A stretch of DNA of 64,000 nucleotides, taken from Chromobacterium aquaticum. Its GTDB lineage: Bacteria; Pseudomonadota; Gammaproteobacteria; Burkholderiales; Chromobacteriaceae. Below are positions 27,918 to 36,008 of the stretch, one piece after another (the stretch's first letter is position 1; the number at the start of each line of letters is the position of its first letter). The notes beneath the pieces were generated by a model that saw nothing but the letters and a program-made list of their open reading frames with translations, ran no database searches and was not told where the DNA came from. The stretch is from the NCBI RefSeq assembly GCF_021129195.1, contig NZ_JAJOHW010000013.1, positions 1 to 64,000 on the forward strand, given 5' to 3'. The translations under genes were made by a program, and so were the position numbers.

Positions 27918-29191
27918 TGTCTAAAAGTCACGTCATTCCGCCGGTCAAAATGCTTATGAATCATCAACCTACTGCACTCTCTCTTTTCTCCGGATGCGGA
28001 GGGTTCTGCGAGGGAATAGAGTCATCCGGCTTCGAAGTACGCACAGCAGTTGAACTCGACAAGTTTGCCTGCCAGACATACAAGCACAACTTTCCAAAGA
28101 CTCCACTTTTTGACCAAGATGTGCACGACTTCCTTACCGAAAAAAGTGGGCATCGCGAAAAATACCGATTGAATAATATTGACTTAGTTTTTGGCGGCCC
28201 TCCTTGCCAAGGATTCAGTCAGATTGGTACACGCCGCCTTGATGATGAGCGTAACGAACTTTACAAACAGTACACTCGAATTGTGAAGACGTTAAAACCT
28301 CGAGTTTTCCTAATGGAAAACGTCCCCAATTTGGCGATGATGAACAAGGGGCATTTCAAGAATCTAATTCTCAAAGAATTTGCATCCATTGGTTACAGCA
28401 ATACCATAATGCTTCGCTTACTTGCTTCTGACTTTGGTGTGCCACAAACTCGTCAACGTGTAATTTTCATTGGCACTCGAGATGAAGATAACTTTCCGTA
28501 CGACCTCACCACCTTCGCTGAAGGCGTACTTGAACAATTGAAAGTAAACCGCCCCGTTACAGTACACGAAGCTCTTTTCGACCTCCCCAGCGAGGTTGTG
28601 CACAGTGGCGAAGTTATGTCGTACCCCAAAGTATCAAGGCCAAATGACTTTCTTAAAGACATGCGACTCGATTCTGATGGGAACCGCTACACCAAGACAA
28701 TGAAGAAACAGCGAGGAATAGGGCGATCTAAAGCATTGCTTCATAATCACCATACCAAAGAAATTCAAGAGAAGCGTGCTCATTTGATCTCTCTACTTGA
28801 GCCTGGCATGAAAGCTAATAGCCTTCCGAAGGAAATCTGGGATAACAAGCGTCCTGAGAAATGGCGGCGACTTCACCCCGACCTTCCATCTCATACAATC
28901 TTGGCTCAAATGCATCGTGATTTAAGTGAATGGATTCATCCCCATTTGAATCGCTGGATCACAGTACGTGAAGCCGCTCGCCTTCAATCGTTCCACGATG
29001 GTTTCGTTTTCGTAGGCAGCGAGTGGCAGCAACTCAAACAGATTGGTAATGCAGTCCCCCCGCTACTTGGCTTTGCTCTCGGGAAACTTGCTCAGCGCGT
29101 TTTAAACACCCTTGATCAATCTGAATCCGCAATTGAAGAAATTGCACCGATTGGAAGTCAATCGACATTGCTTAAAGCGGAAGTTGATTAA
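27917..29191 (+). CDS. DNA (cytosine-5) methyltransferase of the restriction-modification system
   Basis: The 424-residue enzyme transfers a methyl group from S-adenosylmethionine to cytosine C5, protecting DNA from the partner endonuclease. Motif I is SLFSGCGGF near residue 20; motif IV carries the catalytic Cys in GGPPCQGFSQIG (about 95); motif VI is MENVPN; motif VIII is PQTRQRVIFIG; motif X is QIGNAVPPLLGFALG near the end. The target-recognition region lies between motifs VIII and IX. It is divergent from the C-R operon. The match with the Cfr10I-like endonuclease is coherent, since that family pairs with C5 enzymes. No Vsr gene follows. Confidence 0.96.
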   Translation: MSKSHVIPPVKMLMNHQPTALSLFSGCGGFCEGIESSGFEVRTAVELDKFACQTYKHNFPKTPLFDQDVHDFLTEKSGHREKYRLNNIDLVFGGPPCQGFSQIGTRRLDDERNELYKQYTRIVKTLKPRVFLMENVPNLAMMNKGHFKNLILKEFASIGYSNTIMLRLLASDFGVPQTRQRVIFIGTRDEDNFPYDLTTFAEGVLEQLKVNRPVTVHEALFDLPSEVVHSGEVMSYPKVSRPNDFLKDMRLDSDGNRYTKTMKKQRGIGRSKALLHNHHTKEIQEKRAHLISLLEPGMKANSLPKEIWDNKRPEKWRRLHPDLPSHTILAQMHRDLSEWIHPHLNRWITVREAARLQSFHDGFVFVGSEWQQLKQIGNAVPPLLGFALGKLAQRVLNTLDQSESAIEEIAPIGSQSTLLKAEVD

Positions 29192-29897
29192 GAATAAGCC
29201 TTCAACATATAAGCAAGCGCGGGGCCATCAAGAAAATAGATGGCCCCATCTTCTTGACCTCTATCCACCTCGGCACTTCCCCGCTCGCCCCTTCCCCTAC
29301 AGCTCGCCCACCGGACTTTCCACTATTGGCGCACTACCAATTTGATAGCAACCCAACTTAATTTTGCCAAATATTTCCCATGAAATTCGACAGGAGATTA
29401 GAGAACTCAATGAACCATGGGATACAGACATGATTATAGCCCTGCCACCACGTTTCAATCGTCTATTTGGCATCATGCAAATTTATGAAAGATAGAAACT
29501 CAGCATCCCTATATCAGGTGATTACGGGCAAGGCCGTGTACCTGAAAGCAGCCGAAGCCAGCCGTGTTCTTCACCCGCAGACTGTTCTTTCCCTAGCGAC
29601 AGGCCGCTGCAGGGCTGCGGATGACCATCCGTCAACACAACCTTTGCGGCACTAGCAGGCAAGCCGCACCGTTCTCCAGCCTCCCCGGCCCTGTATGCCA
29701 TGAGCCCCATCCGACATCTTCTAAACAGGGTAAAACAGCCACTTTTTGAAAATCTAATTCCTATATTTTATCCTTTATTTTCGGTGATAAAACTGGGAAA
29801 GCGTGCTATTACACTCCCACATAGAAGGAGGCTCAACTTTTTCTTTCCAACTCCCCGCACTCCGACCCACCACCACGCCAGAGGTAAGGACAGCTCC
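29192..29897. other. 706-bp region between the methyltransferase and rep genes
   Basis: A short open stretch on the plus strand around 29345-29494 reads like the end of a protein (HEIRQEIRELNEPWDTDM, then IALPPRFNRLFG) and is probably a gene fragment. A GC-rich stretch at about 29520-29700 differs in composition from its surroundings and may be a separate remnant. I recognise neither. No terminator is evident. Confidence 0.4.
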
Positions 29898-30827
29898 ATG
29901 ATGACAAACGACAGCAACCGCCCCAACCCCCACGACCACATTGCACAGATCACGCCAACGATGGCAGAGCTATACCGTGTGGCCAAGAAGTTGGGCATCC
30001 CTGGACGCAGGCTACTTGAACGCATATGCGCCAGACTGCACCAGCTTGACTATATGAAGCATGGAACGCCTGTTCACATCACGGTGAGCGACTACGCCGC
30101 CACCTATGACATCAGCCTTGATACCGCCATGGCCGAGATACGTGAAGGCATCGCCGCGCTACACCGGCCCGGCAAACTCAGAAAGACCCAAAAGCAAGAT
30201 GGGGATGGTACGCCAGCACGCTATTGTGAACTTTGGTTTAGCTGGGTGGATTCGATCCAACTGGATTCTGCCCTACTCAATCAAGGCACCATCTTCAAGA
30301 AAGAAGCAAAGGAAAATCTGAGCAAGCCAAAAGGAGATGCAACGGTTTCCGTATGGATATCCAAAAACGTGCACGCAAACAAATCCGCTCTTCTGAAAAA
30401 GATAAAAAATGACTTTAAGATAAAAGAACCGGCCCCGCTCTCTTTTAAAGAGGGCGTAAAGAGTGTAGGCATGTACGCAGAGACATTACGAAAAATATGC
30501 GATGTCCAAGGATCGGATTTTTGGAGTAGGAACGAGATCAGAACAAAAGATATTTCGATAGTGGAGTTACACAAGAAAATGCAAAGCTGCCATTCTTACC
30601 AAACCAACTTTAAAGATTTCAGACGGAATGTACTAACACCGGCCATCCAACTATTAAATGACAAGCGGGAGCATTACAGGGCAACCCTTTCAATGGAGCC
30701 AATCAAGACAGGGAAGAAAGTCACTTCGATTCGCTTTACCGTGACAGATGTTGAGATCAAGCCGAGAACATCGAAAATGGGCTCAGCAAAAAATGACTGG
30801 AACTATAAAGAGCCAAACCTTGAATAA
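29898..30827 (+). CDS. Plasmid-type replication initiator (Rep_3 superfamily)
   Basis: The 309-residue protein looks like a RepB/Rep_3 initiator: two winged-helix parts, with the second containing NFKDFRRNVLTPAIQLLND (about 235-253) followed by the strand VTSIRFTV, the usual C-terminal signature. Such proteins bind iterons and start plasmid replication. Here it lies inside a tRNA-integrated island, implying a plasmid-like or self-replicating stage. The ATG at 29898 has AAGGA seven bases upstream; a longer frame starts in a region without support. The N-terminal winged helix (about 15-70) is more divergent. Confidence 0.75.
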   Translation: MMTNDSNRPNPHDHIAQITPTMAELYRVAKKLGIPGRRLLERICARLHQLDYMKHGTPVHITVSDYAATYDISLDTAMAEIREGIAALHRPGKLRKTQKQDGDGTPARYCELWFSWVDSIQLDSALLNQGTIFKKEAKENLSKPKGDATVSVWISKNVHANKSALLKKIKNDFKIKEPAPLSFKEGVKSVGMYAETLRKICDVQGSDFWSRNEIRTKDISIVELHKKMQSCHSYQTNFKDFRRNVLTPAIQLLNDKREHYRATLSMEPIKTGKKVTSIRFTVTDVEIKPRTSKMGSAKNDWNYKEPNLE

Positions 30828-30857
30828 TACTTTAAAAAGGAGACCACCAGAAATCAT

Positions 30858-31235
30858 ATGGCAAGACCAACCATTCAATTCAACAATGAGGACGTGCAAA
30901 CCTATCTGACAGTGTATTTAACCCTGAATCACTTCATGAATGACTCCGGCTTACCGCGTGTTATCACCACTGCCGTTGATGATATATTGGAAGGAGTATC
31001 CAGATTGGACTATGGCGGCAACACCAGACCACTGAGCAAGTCCAAGCTCTACACGCTGTTATCGGCCCTTTCCATCGTCTCCACCGCCACCGTTCAAGCG
31101 GCCACAGGACAATCTAGCAGGCACTCACGCAACCTCTCACAGGCGCTTAGAGTGGCTTCAACGGCCATTCTGAATACGCTGGTGAAACATGGTGAACCGT
31201 GCTCTCTCTGGAATGCGAAAGCACCATTTAGTTAA
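30858..31235 (+). CDS. Hypothetical protein downstream of rep
   Basis: A 125-residue soluble protein, beginning 30 bp after the rep stop behind AAAAAGGAGACC, so likely co-transcribed. It is helical, with a hydrophobic N-terminal helix (YLTVYLTLNHFMND) and a Ser/Thr/Ala-rich second half (SALSIVSTATVQAATGQSS). No motif is recognised. Small proteins in this position on plasmids often modulate copy number or stability, but nothing in the sequence shows that. Confidence 0.6.
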   Translation: MARPTIQFNNEDVQTYLTVYLTLNHFMNDSGLPRVITTAVDDILEGVSRLDYGGNTRPLSKSKLYTLLSALSIVSTATVQAATGQSSRHSRNLSQALRVASTAILNTLVKHGEPCSLWNAKAPFS

Positions 31236-31739
31236 GCACTTACGAGTTATGGCAACCTATATAAAGGAACTTGAATTTTGCTTCGCAAGTCACCATTCTT
31301 GTCAAGAGACAGATACCATATTAGTGCCCGATTCAAGGTTATTTTTCAGAACCTTTAAGGCTCTGGGACACAGACTTAAATAGGGGTACCAGCTTGGTTT
31401 GATGATTCATTTTGAACCTATCTTCAAACCATCCCTTAAAGAACCTTTCAAGAAACTGAAACAGAAGGATGAAGTGGTATCAAGATGATTCCTTCAGGTT
31501 CTTTAAGAACATTAACCCTTGGTACCCCCTTGTACCTCGAAGTATCCCGTCAGCGTAGCCATACGCGATAGCACGCCATTTACGGGCTTCCCAGCCCTTT
31601 AAAACACCCACACCACCACTCACGCCCATTCAAGCTTGTCGCTTCGAGTGCGCTTCATGCTGCCTACTGGTTTAAGGCGCGTGAGGGCATGAAAGCGATG
31701 GGACACTTGAGGCGACAAACTTAAAAGGAAATAAACCAA
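31236..31739. other. 504-bp gene-free region with repeats, candidate replication origin
   Basis: Three related repeats are present: AGAACCTTTAAG near 31348, AGAACCTTTCAAG near 31440, and an inverted copy (CAGGTTCTTTAAG) near 31495. An outer inverted pair AGGGGTACCA (31382-31391) and TGGTACCCCCT (31520-31530) brackets two of them. Lying close to a Rep_3 gene, this is the best candidate for the island's origin. That role is inference. Confidence 0.45.
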
Positions 31740-32660
31740 ATGACTCAATCCAATAAGCGTACCGGCTCCAGTCTCATTCACACCGTTACCGACTGCCCCA
31801 AGGCCCTGATGCTGACTTTGGAGTTCTCCGAAGAGCAAGCAAGCCGCATGATGAACGTACGACGCATCCTGCCATTCGTGGAGAACCGCAAAGAACCGTG
31901 TATTGATGCCCGGAAGCTGTGGGAGCGCCTTGGTAAACCTCACAAGCGTTTCCGCGACTGGGCCGCTCACTACATCAAACCACTCGCAGCGGAAGGCTCT
32001 CGGAGAAAAGCGGAAATTTCCGCGATTCTCACACTCGGCAAAACAAAGCCTCAGCAAGACTACCTGCTCTCTCGTGACGTAGCCGCCCACCTAGCCATGC
32101 AAGCCAATACCGATGAAGGGGAAGCCATCCGAGAATACTTCCTAGACATGGAGGACTTGGTACTCAAGCTGGCTCGTCATGGCTATCTGCGCGCGGCCAC
32201 CATCGTCAAGACCGATAACGAGCTAAGCAAGGCAACCATAGTAAAGGTGCATGAAAGCGCAAAGGCCATCGGACAGAAACTGTCTTCTTACCAAGTGAAG
32301 CAGCTAGCCCTCATAGATGAACGCGCCATCAAATCGTTGGTGGCCAAGGCATTGACGGGCATTCGAGCCAGTCGATGGAGAACCTACGCAGGAAAAGGTG
32401 TCCGGGATGTTCTGCGCGTTGAACACCTTGACGTCTACGCGAAGGCCTACAATGTCGCTTTGGCGCTCTGTAAGGCGGGTATGCCGATTAAGGAGATTGA
32501 ACGCGTCTTGGAGGCCAGCTTCGGCATGACCATCTGCATGGCGGAATATCTTGATGAACAACAAATTGAATGGGCCATTGAGGACTGGTGTCAATCTGCC
32601 TATCCCTATTCTGATACTCCCCGTCCCCGGCACTCGTTGGCTTTGGACCTTGACTATTGA
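31740..32660 (+). CDS. AntA/AntB-type phage antirepressor-like protein
   Basis: The 306-residue protein has an N-terminal AntA/AntB domain (about 30-100: LPFVENRKEPCIDARKLWER, then HKRFRDWAAHYIKPL), then an AntB-like stretch with KPQQDYLLSRDVAAHLAMQ, and a longer C-terminal half that I do not recognise. Classic antirepressors bind phage repressors and trigger lytic growth; the longer C-terminus suggests a variant role. It stands alone with a hairpin just downstream (32688-32742). It could regulate island excision or the RHH gene that follows, but that is not shown. Confidence 0.75.
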   Translation: MTQSNKRTGSSLIHTVTDCPKALMLTLEFSEEQASRMMNVRRILPFVENRKEPCIDARKLWERLGKPHKRFRDWAAHYIKPLAAEGSRRKAEISAILTLGKTKPQQDYLLSRDVAAHLAMQANTDEGEAIREYFLDMEDLVLKLARHGYLRAATIVKTDNELSKATIVKVHESAKAIGQKLSSYQVKQLALIDERAIKSLVAKALTGIRASRWRTYAGKGVRDVLRVEHLDVYAKAYNVALALCKAGMPIKEIERVLEASFGMTICMAEYLDEQQIEWAIEDWCQSAYPYSDTPRPRHSLALDLDY

Positions 32661-32687
32661 TGAACGAGATTAGCCAAGCCCATTGAC

Positions 32688-32742
32688 GCTAGCCCCGCTT
32701 TGATACGCTGGAGATAAGACACATCATCAAAGCTGGGTTAGC
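32688..32742. repeat. 17-bp near-perfect inverted repeat
   Basis: GCTAGCCCCGCTTTGAT (32688-32704) and ATCAAAGCTGGGTTAGC (32726-32742) pair at 15 of 17 positions, with a 21-base loop. No T run follows, so it is a poor terminator. Alternatives are a protein-binding site or a DNA structure used in replication or transfer. Confidence 0.65.
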
Positions 32743-32825
32743 GCGGCACCGCTGGCAGGTGTTGTCACTGTCGTTGATGCGCAGGGAAACCACCTCAAGG
32801 GCTAGACGTTGTAAATCATCATTGA

Positions 32826-32871
32826 CACATGACGTCATGTGAACTAGACCTAAGATTAGGTGACGTCACCT
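32826..32871. promoter_or_regulatory. Twin TGACGTCA palindromes, operator of the RHH gene
   Basis: CACATGACGTCATGTG (32826-32841) and AGGTGACGTCACCT (32858-32871) are both perfect palindromes with a shared TGACGTCA core. Their centres are 31 bp apart, close to three helical turns, so both face the same side of DNA. They lie just upstream of an RHH protein gene, the classic autorepressor layout. Confidence 0.75.
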
Positions 32872-32885
32872 GACGGGAGAAACTT

Positions 32886-33302
32886 ATGAAACGCATCATC
32901 GATGGTAGAGCCTACAACACTGCTACAGCCATAGAAGTATTCTCCGAAGAGGAGTGCTACGGCTCAGGGGCATGGTGGGGACTATATCAAACTCGCTTTG
33001 GAGAGTTCTTCAAGGTCAAGTTCGACCATGGAGGTGAAGAAGTGCTTGAGTTTGGCCCCATAGCTGACACCGAGGCTCAAGAGTTGCTTGAAGAACATGC
33101 AAACCATCTCGTTGAGCAATATTTTGGTGAAATGCCTGAAGGTGGCATGGCAGAGCGCCGACTAACGATTCGTCTCCCTGGTAATCTCGTTGAACGAATG
33201 GAAGTATCTGCCACATGTTTGGGCCTTTCCTTAAATAGCTATGCGATGCGCTGCTTCGAGCAGTGTGTTTCGAAGGATGGGTTTCCTCCCATGCGAGCCT
33301 GA
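32886..33302 (+). CDS. Ribbon-helix-helix protein, probable autorepressor
   Basis: The 138-residue protein has an N-terminal domain of unknown type (AYNTATAIEVFSEEECYG; WWGLYQTRFGEFFKVKF) that looks like a small beta fold, joined to a C-terminal ribbon-helix-helix (RRLTIRLPGNLVERMEVSATCLGL, about 90-113). RHH dimers insert a beta ribbon into the major groove. The twin TGACGTCA palindromes immediately upstream are the likely site, so it probably represses itself. The N-terminal half may be a sensor or partner-binding domain. GGGAGA lies before the ATG. Confidence 0.75.
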   Translation: MKRIIDGRAYNTATAIEVFSEEECYGSGAWWGLYQTRFGEFFKVKFDHGGEEVLEFGPIADTEAQELLEEHANHLVEQYFGEMPEGGMAERRLTIRLPGNLVERMEVSATCLGLSLNSYAMRCFEQCVSKDGFPPMRA

Positions 33303-33519
33303 AATTACCGCAAAAATTTAAATGGGTATCTGAGACAAGAAGGACGCGGAGTGTCCCCCGTGGGGTGCAGAGAAGAGCCGACAAACCGAAAAAACCCCTG
33401 TAAGCGCTCTTGAAAACTCGTGGGTAGCCCCTTTGTACCCAAAGGCATACCAAATGCTATTCCCGGCCTTCCATGGGGCGGCAAGGCGTCTTTGAGGATG
33501 GCTCTTTGAGTACACCCTA

Positions 33520-33613
33520 TGAGCCACAGGTCATGGCTAAGCCTGATTATGGATCAAAACTGTTGATTTAATTCTGAGCCATCGTTACTATGTGAGCCAT
33601 AGTTTATGAGCCA
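33520..33613 (+). repeat. Four TGAGCCA repeats upstream of the resolvase gene
   Basis: TGAGCCA occurs at 33520, 33575, 33593 and 33607, all on the plus strand, just before the resolvase start. Serine resolvases often bind repeated sites next to their own gene (res), but these are direct rather than inverted, so the role is uncertain. The rest of the 326-bp gap from 33303 holds no gene I can support. Confidence 0.5.
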
Positions 33614-33628
33614 CACGGAAACATCATC

Positions 33629-34186
33629 ATGACCCAGACCATCGCCTACCTTCGCGTCAGTACAGACGAGCAGAACACGGCAGCCCAGCGCAAAGCCATT
33701 GAAGACCGCTACAAGGTTGAGCGCTTCTATTCGGATGATGGTGTCTCTGGCGCTGTAAAGGCCATGCAGCGGCTCGAGTTCAAGGCATGCTTCGACTATG
33801 TACGGGAGGGCGATACGCTTGTGGTAGCTGCCATAGACCGCTTAGGGCGCGATACGATTGATATCCTGTCCACTGTCGAGGCTTTACAAGGTAAAGGCGT
33901 GTCTGTGGTATCCATGCGGGAAGGCTTCGACCTGTCAACGCCAATTGGCAAGGCCATGTTGACCATGCTGGCAGCAGTCGCGGAACTTGAACGGGGAAAC
34001 ATCAAGGCTAGGCAGATGGCAGGCATAGAGCGCGCCAAGGCTGAAGGCAAAGCACTAGGCCGGGTAAAGACAATTGATGATGCAGCAGTAAAAGCATGGC
34101 GGGCCGAGCATCAAGCCAGCATCAAAGCAACCGCCGAACACTTCGATATCTCCCCTGCCAGCGTGAAACGAGCGTGCGCGGCATAA
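33629..34186 (+). CDS. Serine recombinase (resolvase/invertase family)
   Basis: The 185-residue enzyme has the catalytic Ser in YLRVSTDEQNTAAQR (about residue 11), the conserved AIDRLGRDTIDILSTVEAL stretch (about 68-86), Gly/Ala-rich GKAMLTMLAAVAELERGNIKARQMAGI (long E helix), and a C-terminal helix-turn-helix (SIKATAEHFDISPASVKR). It could resolve multimers of the circular island or invert a segment. It is the last gene before attR. The catalytic Ser and Arg residues are intact. Confidence 0.93.
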   Translation: MTQTIAYLRVSTDEQNTAAQRKAIEDRYKVERFYSDDGVSGAVKAMQRLEFKACFDYVREGDTLVVAAIDRLGRDTIDILSTVEALQGKGVSVVSMREGFDLSTPIGKAMLTMLAAVAELERGNIKARQMAGIERAKAEGKALGRVKTIDDAAVKAWRAEHQASIKATAEHFDISPASVKRACAA

Positions 34187-34338
34187 GCTCACCCCTAATC
34201 AGACTAACTATCTGTAAAACCATCACGAGTACATGGTAGACTTCACAGGTGTTCAACTGCTCGCCAGTGAGCTACAACCGCAGCAGAACCGTAATCGATA
34301 AGCCATTGATTTAACTTACAATTGATATCGAACAGGAC

Positions 34339-34365
34339 GAGTTCGAGTCTCTCCTTTCGCACCAT
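34339..34365 (+). repeat. attR: right copy of the 27-bp island attachment repeat
   Basis: Identical to 15598-15624 and in the same orientation. It represents only the 3' end of a tRNA-Leu gene, so it is not itself a tRNA. The native chromosome resumes immediately after it. Confidence 0.95.
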
Positions 34366-34553
34366 CCCTGGTTTTTATCTCCATGGCCACGCAAGGCCAT
34401 GAATCTTCCTGAATAAAGATCCCGTCGCAAGGGTTTCTCGCGCGTGGAATCATGACATGCGTCCGCCAAAGCACTGCCGTTTTCCGCAATAGCCCGCCCC
34501 TGCCGCGCCCAAACCGTCACCGGACACTGTGATCCAAGCGTCGGCTCCATGGG

Positions 34554-34588
34554 AAAACGCCCCCGAAGCCGTTCCGCTTCGAGGGCGT
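34554..34588 (-). terminator. Terminator of the cysteine desulfidase gene
   Basis: ACGCCCCCGAAGC (34557-34569) pairs with GCTTCGAGGGCGT (34576-34588) with one wobble. The minus strand continues GTTTTCCC. It lies 39 bp past the stop. Confidence 0.8.
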
Positions 34589-34626
34589 CAAGCCGGACTC
34601 CGGCTTCGCGCAAAGCTGCCGTCGAA

Positions 34627-35943
34627 TCAGCTCGCGGCGGCCGCCTGCTTGTCCATCATGATTTTCAGAATCTGCACATCGGTCTGCACCATGCCCTGGC
34701 TGGCCAGCTTGCCAAGATTGGCGATGGATGCGTCCAACTCGCATTCGACGATACCGTCGCTGCCGGCCACGCATACCCCGTCCAGCGCCATCAGCACCGC
34801 CTTGTAGGCCGAGCCGGCCGAGGTGGACACCTTCATCGCGCAGCTATTGGACGCGCCATCGCAGATCATGCCGGCCAGATCGCCAATCATGCTCGAGATG
34901 GCCATGCCGGCCACCGCATAGCCGCCGCCCAATAGATGGGCCATGCCCGCCGCCGCGCCCATGGATGCGGTGGTGACCGCGCACAACGCGGACAGCTTGG
35001 GCAAGCGGGCGTGGATGTAGATCGCCATCAGGTGCGACAGCATCAGCGCCCGCGTCAGCGTTTCCCGGTCCGCGCCGACATGCTCGGCCACCACCACCAC
35101 CGGCATGGTGGCGGCAATGCCCTGGTTGCCGGAACCGGAATTGCTCATCGCCGGCAGGGTGGCGCCGCCCATGCGGGCGTCGGACGCCGCCGTGGTGCGA
35201 GTGAGAATCCGGGTCAGCAGGTTGTCCGACAGCAAGCCCGCCCGCACCTGCTTCTGCAGCGTCGCGCCGATGTGCAGACCGTACTGGCCATCCATGCCTA
35301 CCCGTGACAAGGCCTCGTTCAAGGTGGCCGCCTCGTGGATGAAGTCCATCATATCCAGCGGCGCCTGGGTGGCGAAGTCATAAATATCCCGCGCTTTTGC
35401 GTCGGAAAAATCGTAGGCGACGCCGGCCTGGCCCGTGCTTTCCGGCTGAGCGCGGAACAGTGCCTCGCCATTGTGCTCGATCAGCACCACATGGGTGTGC
35501 GAGTCGGCGATGCAGACGCGGGCCTCCTCGCCACCGGCGAACACCCGGGCTTCCGAGTACAGGATATTGGGCACCTCGGCGATGCTCAGCTGTACCCGGT
35601 GTTCGGCAAGCATGCGCTTGGCGGCGTCCACCACCTCCGCGCGCAAACCCTTGAGCACTTCCAGCTTGCCGTCAGGATCGCCGCCCAGCGCGCCCACCGC
35701 GGCGGCGATCTGCAGGCCGACGGTGCCGGTGCCTGGCACGGTCACGCCCATGCCGTTCTTCATCAGATTGGGCGATACCCGCGCCTCGATGCGCTCAGGC
35801 GCGCGGCCCAGTGTCTTGGCGGCGATGGCACAGGCCAGCGCCAGTGAAATCGGCTCGGTGCAGCCCAGCGCCGGCGCGACTTCAGCGCGTGCCGCCGTGA
35901 CGAAGCGCGGCCATAAATCGGTGTTGAGAGTCGATGCAGTCAT
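34627..35943 (-). CDS. cyuA: L-cysteine desulfidase/L-serine deaminase-like enzyme (CyuA/YhaM family)
   Basis: Family members break L-cysteine into pyruvate, ammonia and sulfide using a [4Fe-4S] cluster. The 438 residues match UPF0597/CyuA. Conserved features are [15 protein letters not shown] near the N-terminus, [14 protein letters not shown] in the middle and [16 protein letters not shown] near the C-terminus; the Cys in these should hold the cluster. The next gene upstream encodes an HAAAP amino-acid permease, the same pairing as E. coli cyuP-cyuA, supporting cysteine (or serine) catabolism. The gap is 65 bp. Confidence 0.88.
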   Translation of the reverse strand: MTASTLNTDLWPRFVTAARAEVAPALGCTEPISLALACAIAAKTLGRAPERIEARVSPNLMKNGMGVTVPGTGTVGLQIAAAVGALGGDPDGKLEVLKGLRAEVVDAAKRMLAEHRVQLSIAEVPNILYSEARVFAGGEEARVCIADSHTHVVLIEHNGEALFRAQPESTGQAGVAYDFSDAKARDIYDFATQAPLDMMDFIHEAATLNEALSRVGMDGQYGLHIGATLQKQVRAGLLSDNLLTRILTRTTAASDARMGGATLPAMSNSGSGNQGIAATMPVVVVAEHVGADRETLTRALMLSHLMAIYIHARLPKLSALCAVTTASMGAAAGMAHLLGGGYAVAGMAISSMIGDLAGMICDGASNSCAMKVSTSAGSAYKAVLMALDGVCVAGSDGIVECELDASIANLGKLASQGMVQTDVQILKIMMDKQAAAAS

Positions 35944-36008
35944 GGTTGTTACACTTTCAAATCAAGTCAATGCCTTGCCGCTGCCCGCCCGGCGCGCAGC
36001 GGCTGAAA

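Larger units (their letters stand above)
15598..34365. mobile_element. Genomic island integrated in tRNA-Leu(UAG)
   Basis: The island is about 18.7 kb between two perfect 27-bp direct repeats. The tyrosine integrase gene lies next to the tRNA end and the serine resolvase next to the other end. Base composition drops visibly inside and gene styles change. It carries a T6SS effector cassette, a restriction-modification system, plasmid-type replication and phage-type antirepressor genes, and an IS remnant. I see no relaxase, type IV secretion or capsid genes, so it is either mobilised by a helper or decayed. Confidence 0.92.
34187..34626. other. 440-bp junction between the island end and the chromosome
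   Basis: It contains attR (34339-34365), then a hairpin CATGGCC/GGCCATG (34382-34401) that was probably just downstream of tRNA-Leu before insertion, and the desulfidase terminator at 34554-34588. I see no gene in it. Confidence 0.6.

Noticed and set aside
29467-29710. Small frames on both strands near 29.5-29.7 kb
   Set aside because: They overlap each other without ribosome sites or motifs; reported only as possible fragments.
34339-34365. A second tRNA-Leu gene
   Set aside because: Only the 3' end is present; it is the right attachment repeat.
15598-34365. Classifying the island as a prophage
   Set aside because: Only an antirepressor-like gene and recombinases are phage-like. No capsid, tail or lysis genes are present; the VgrG cassette is T6SS type.
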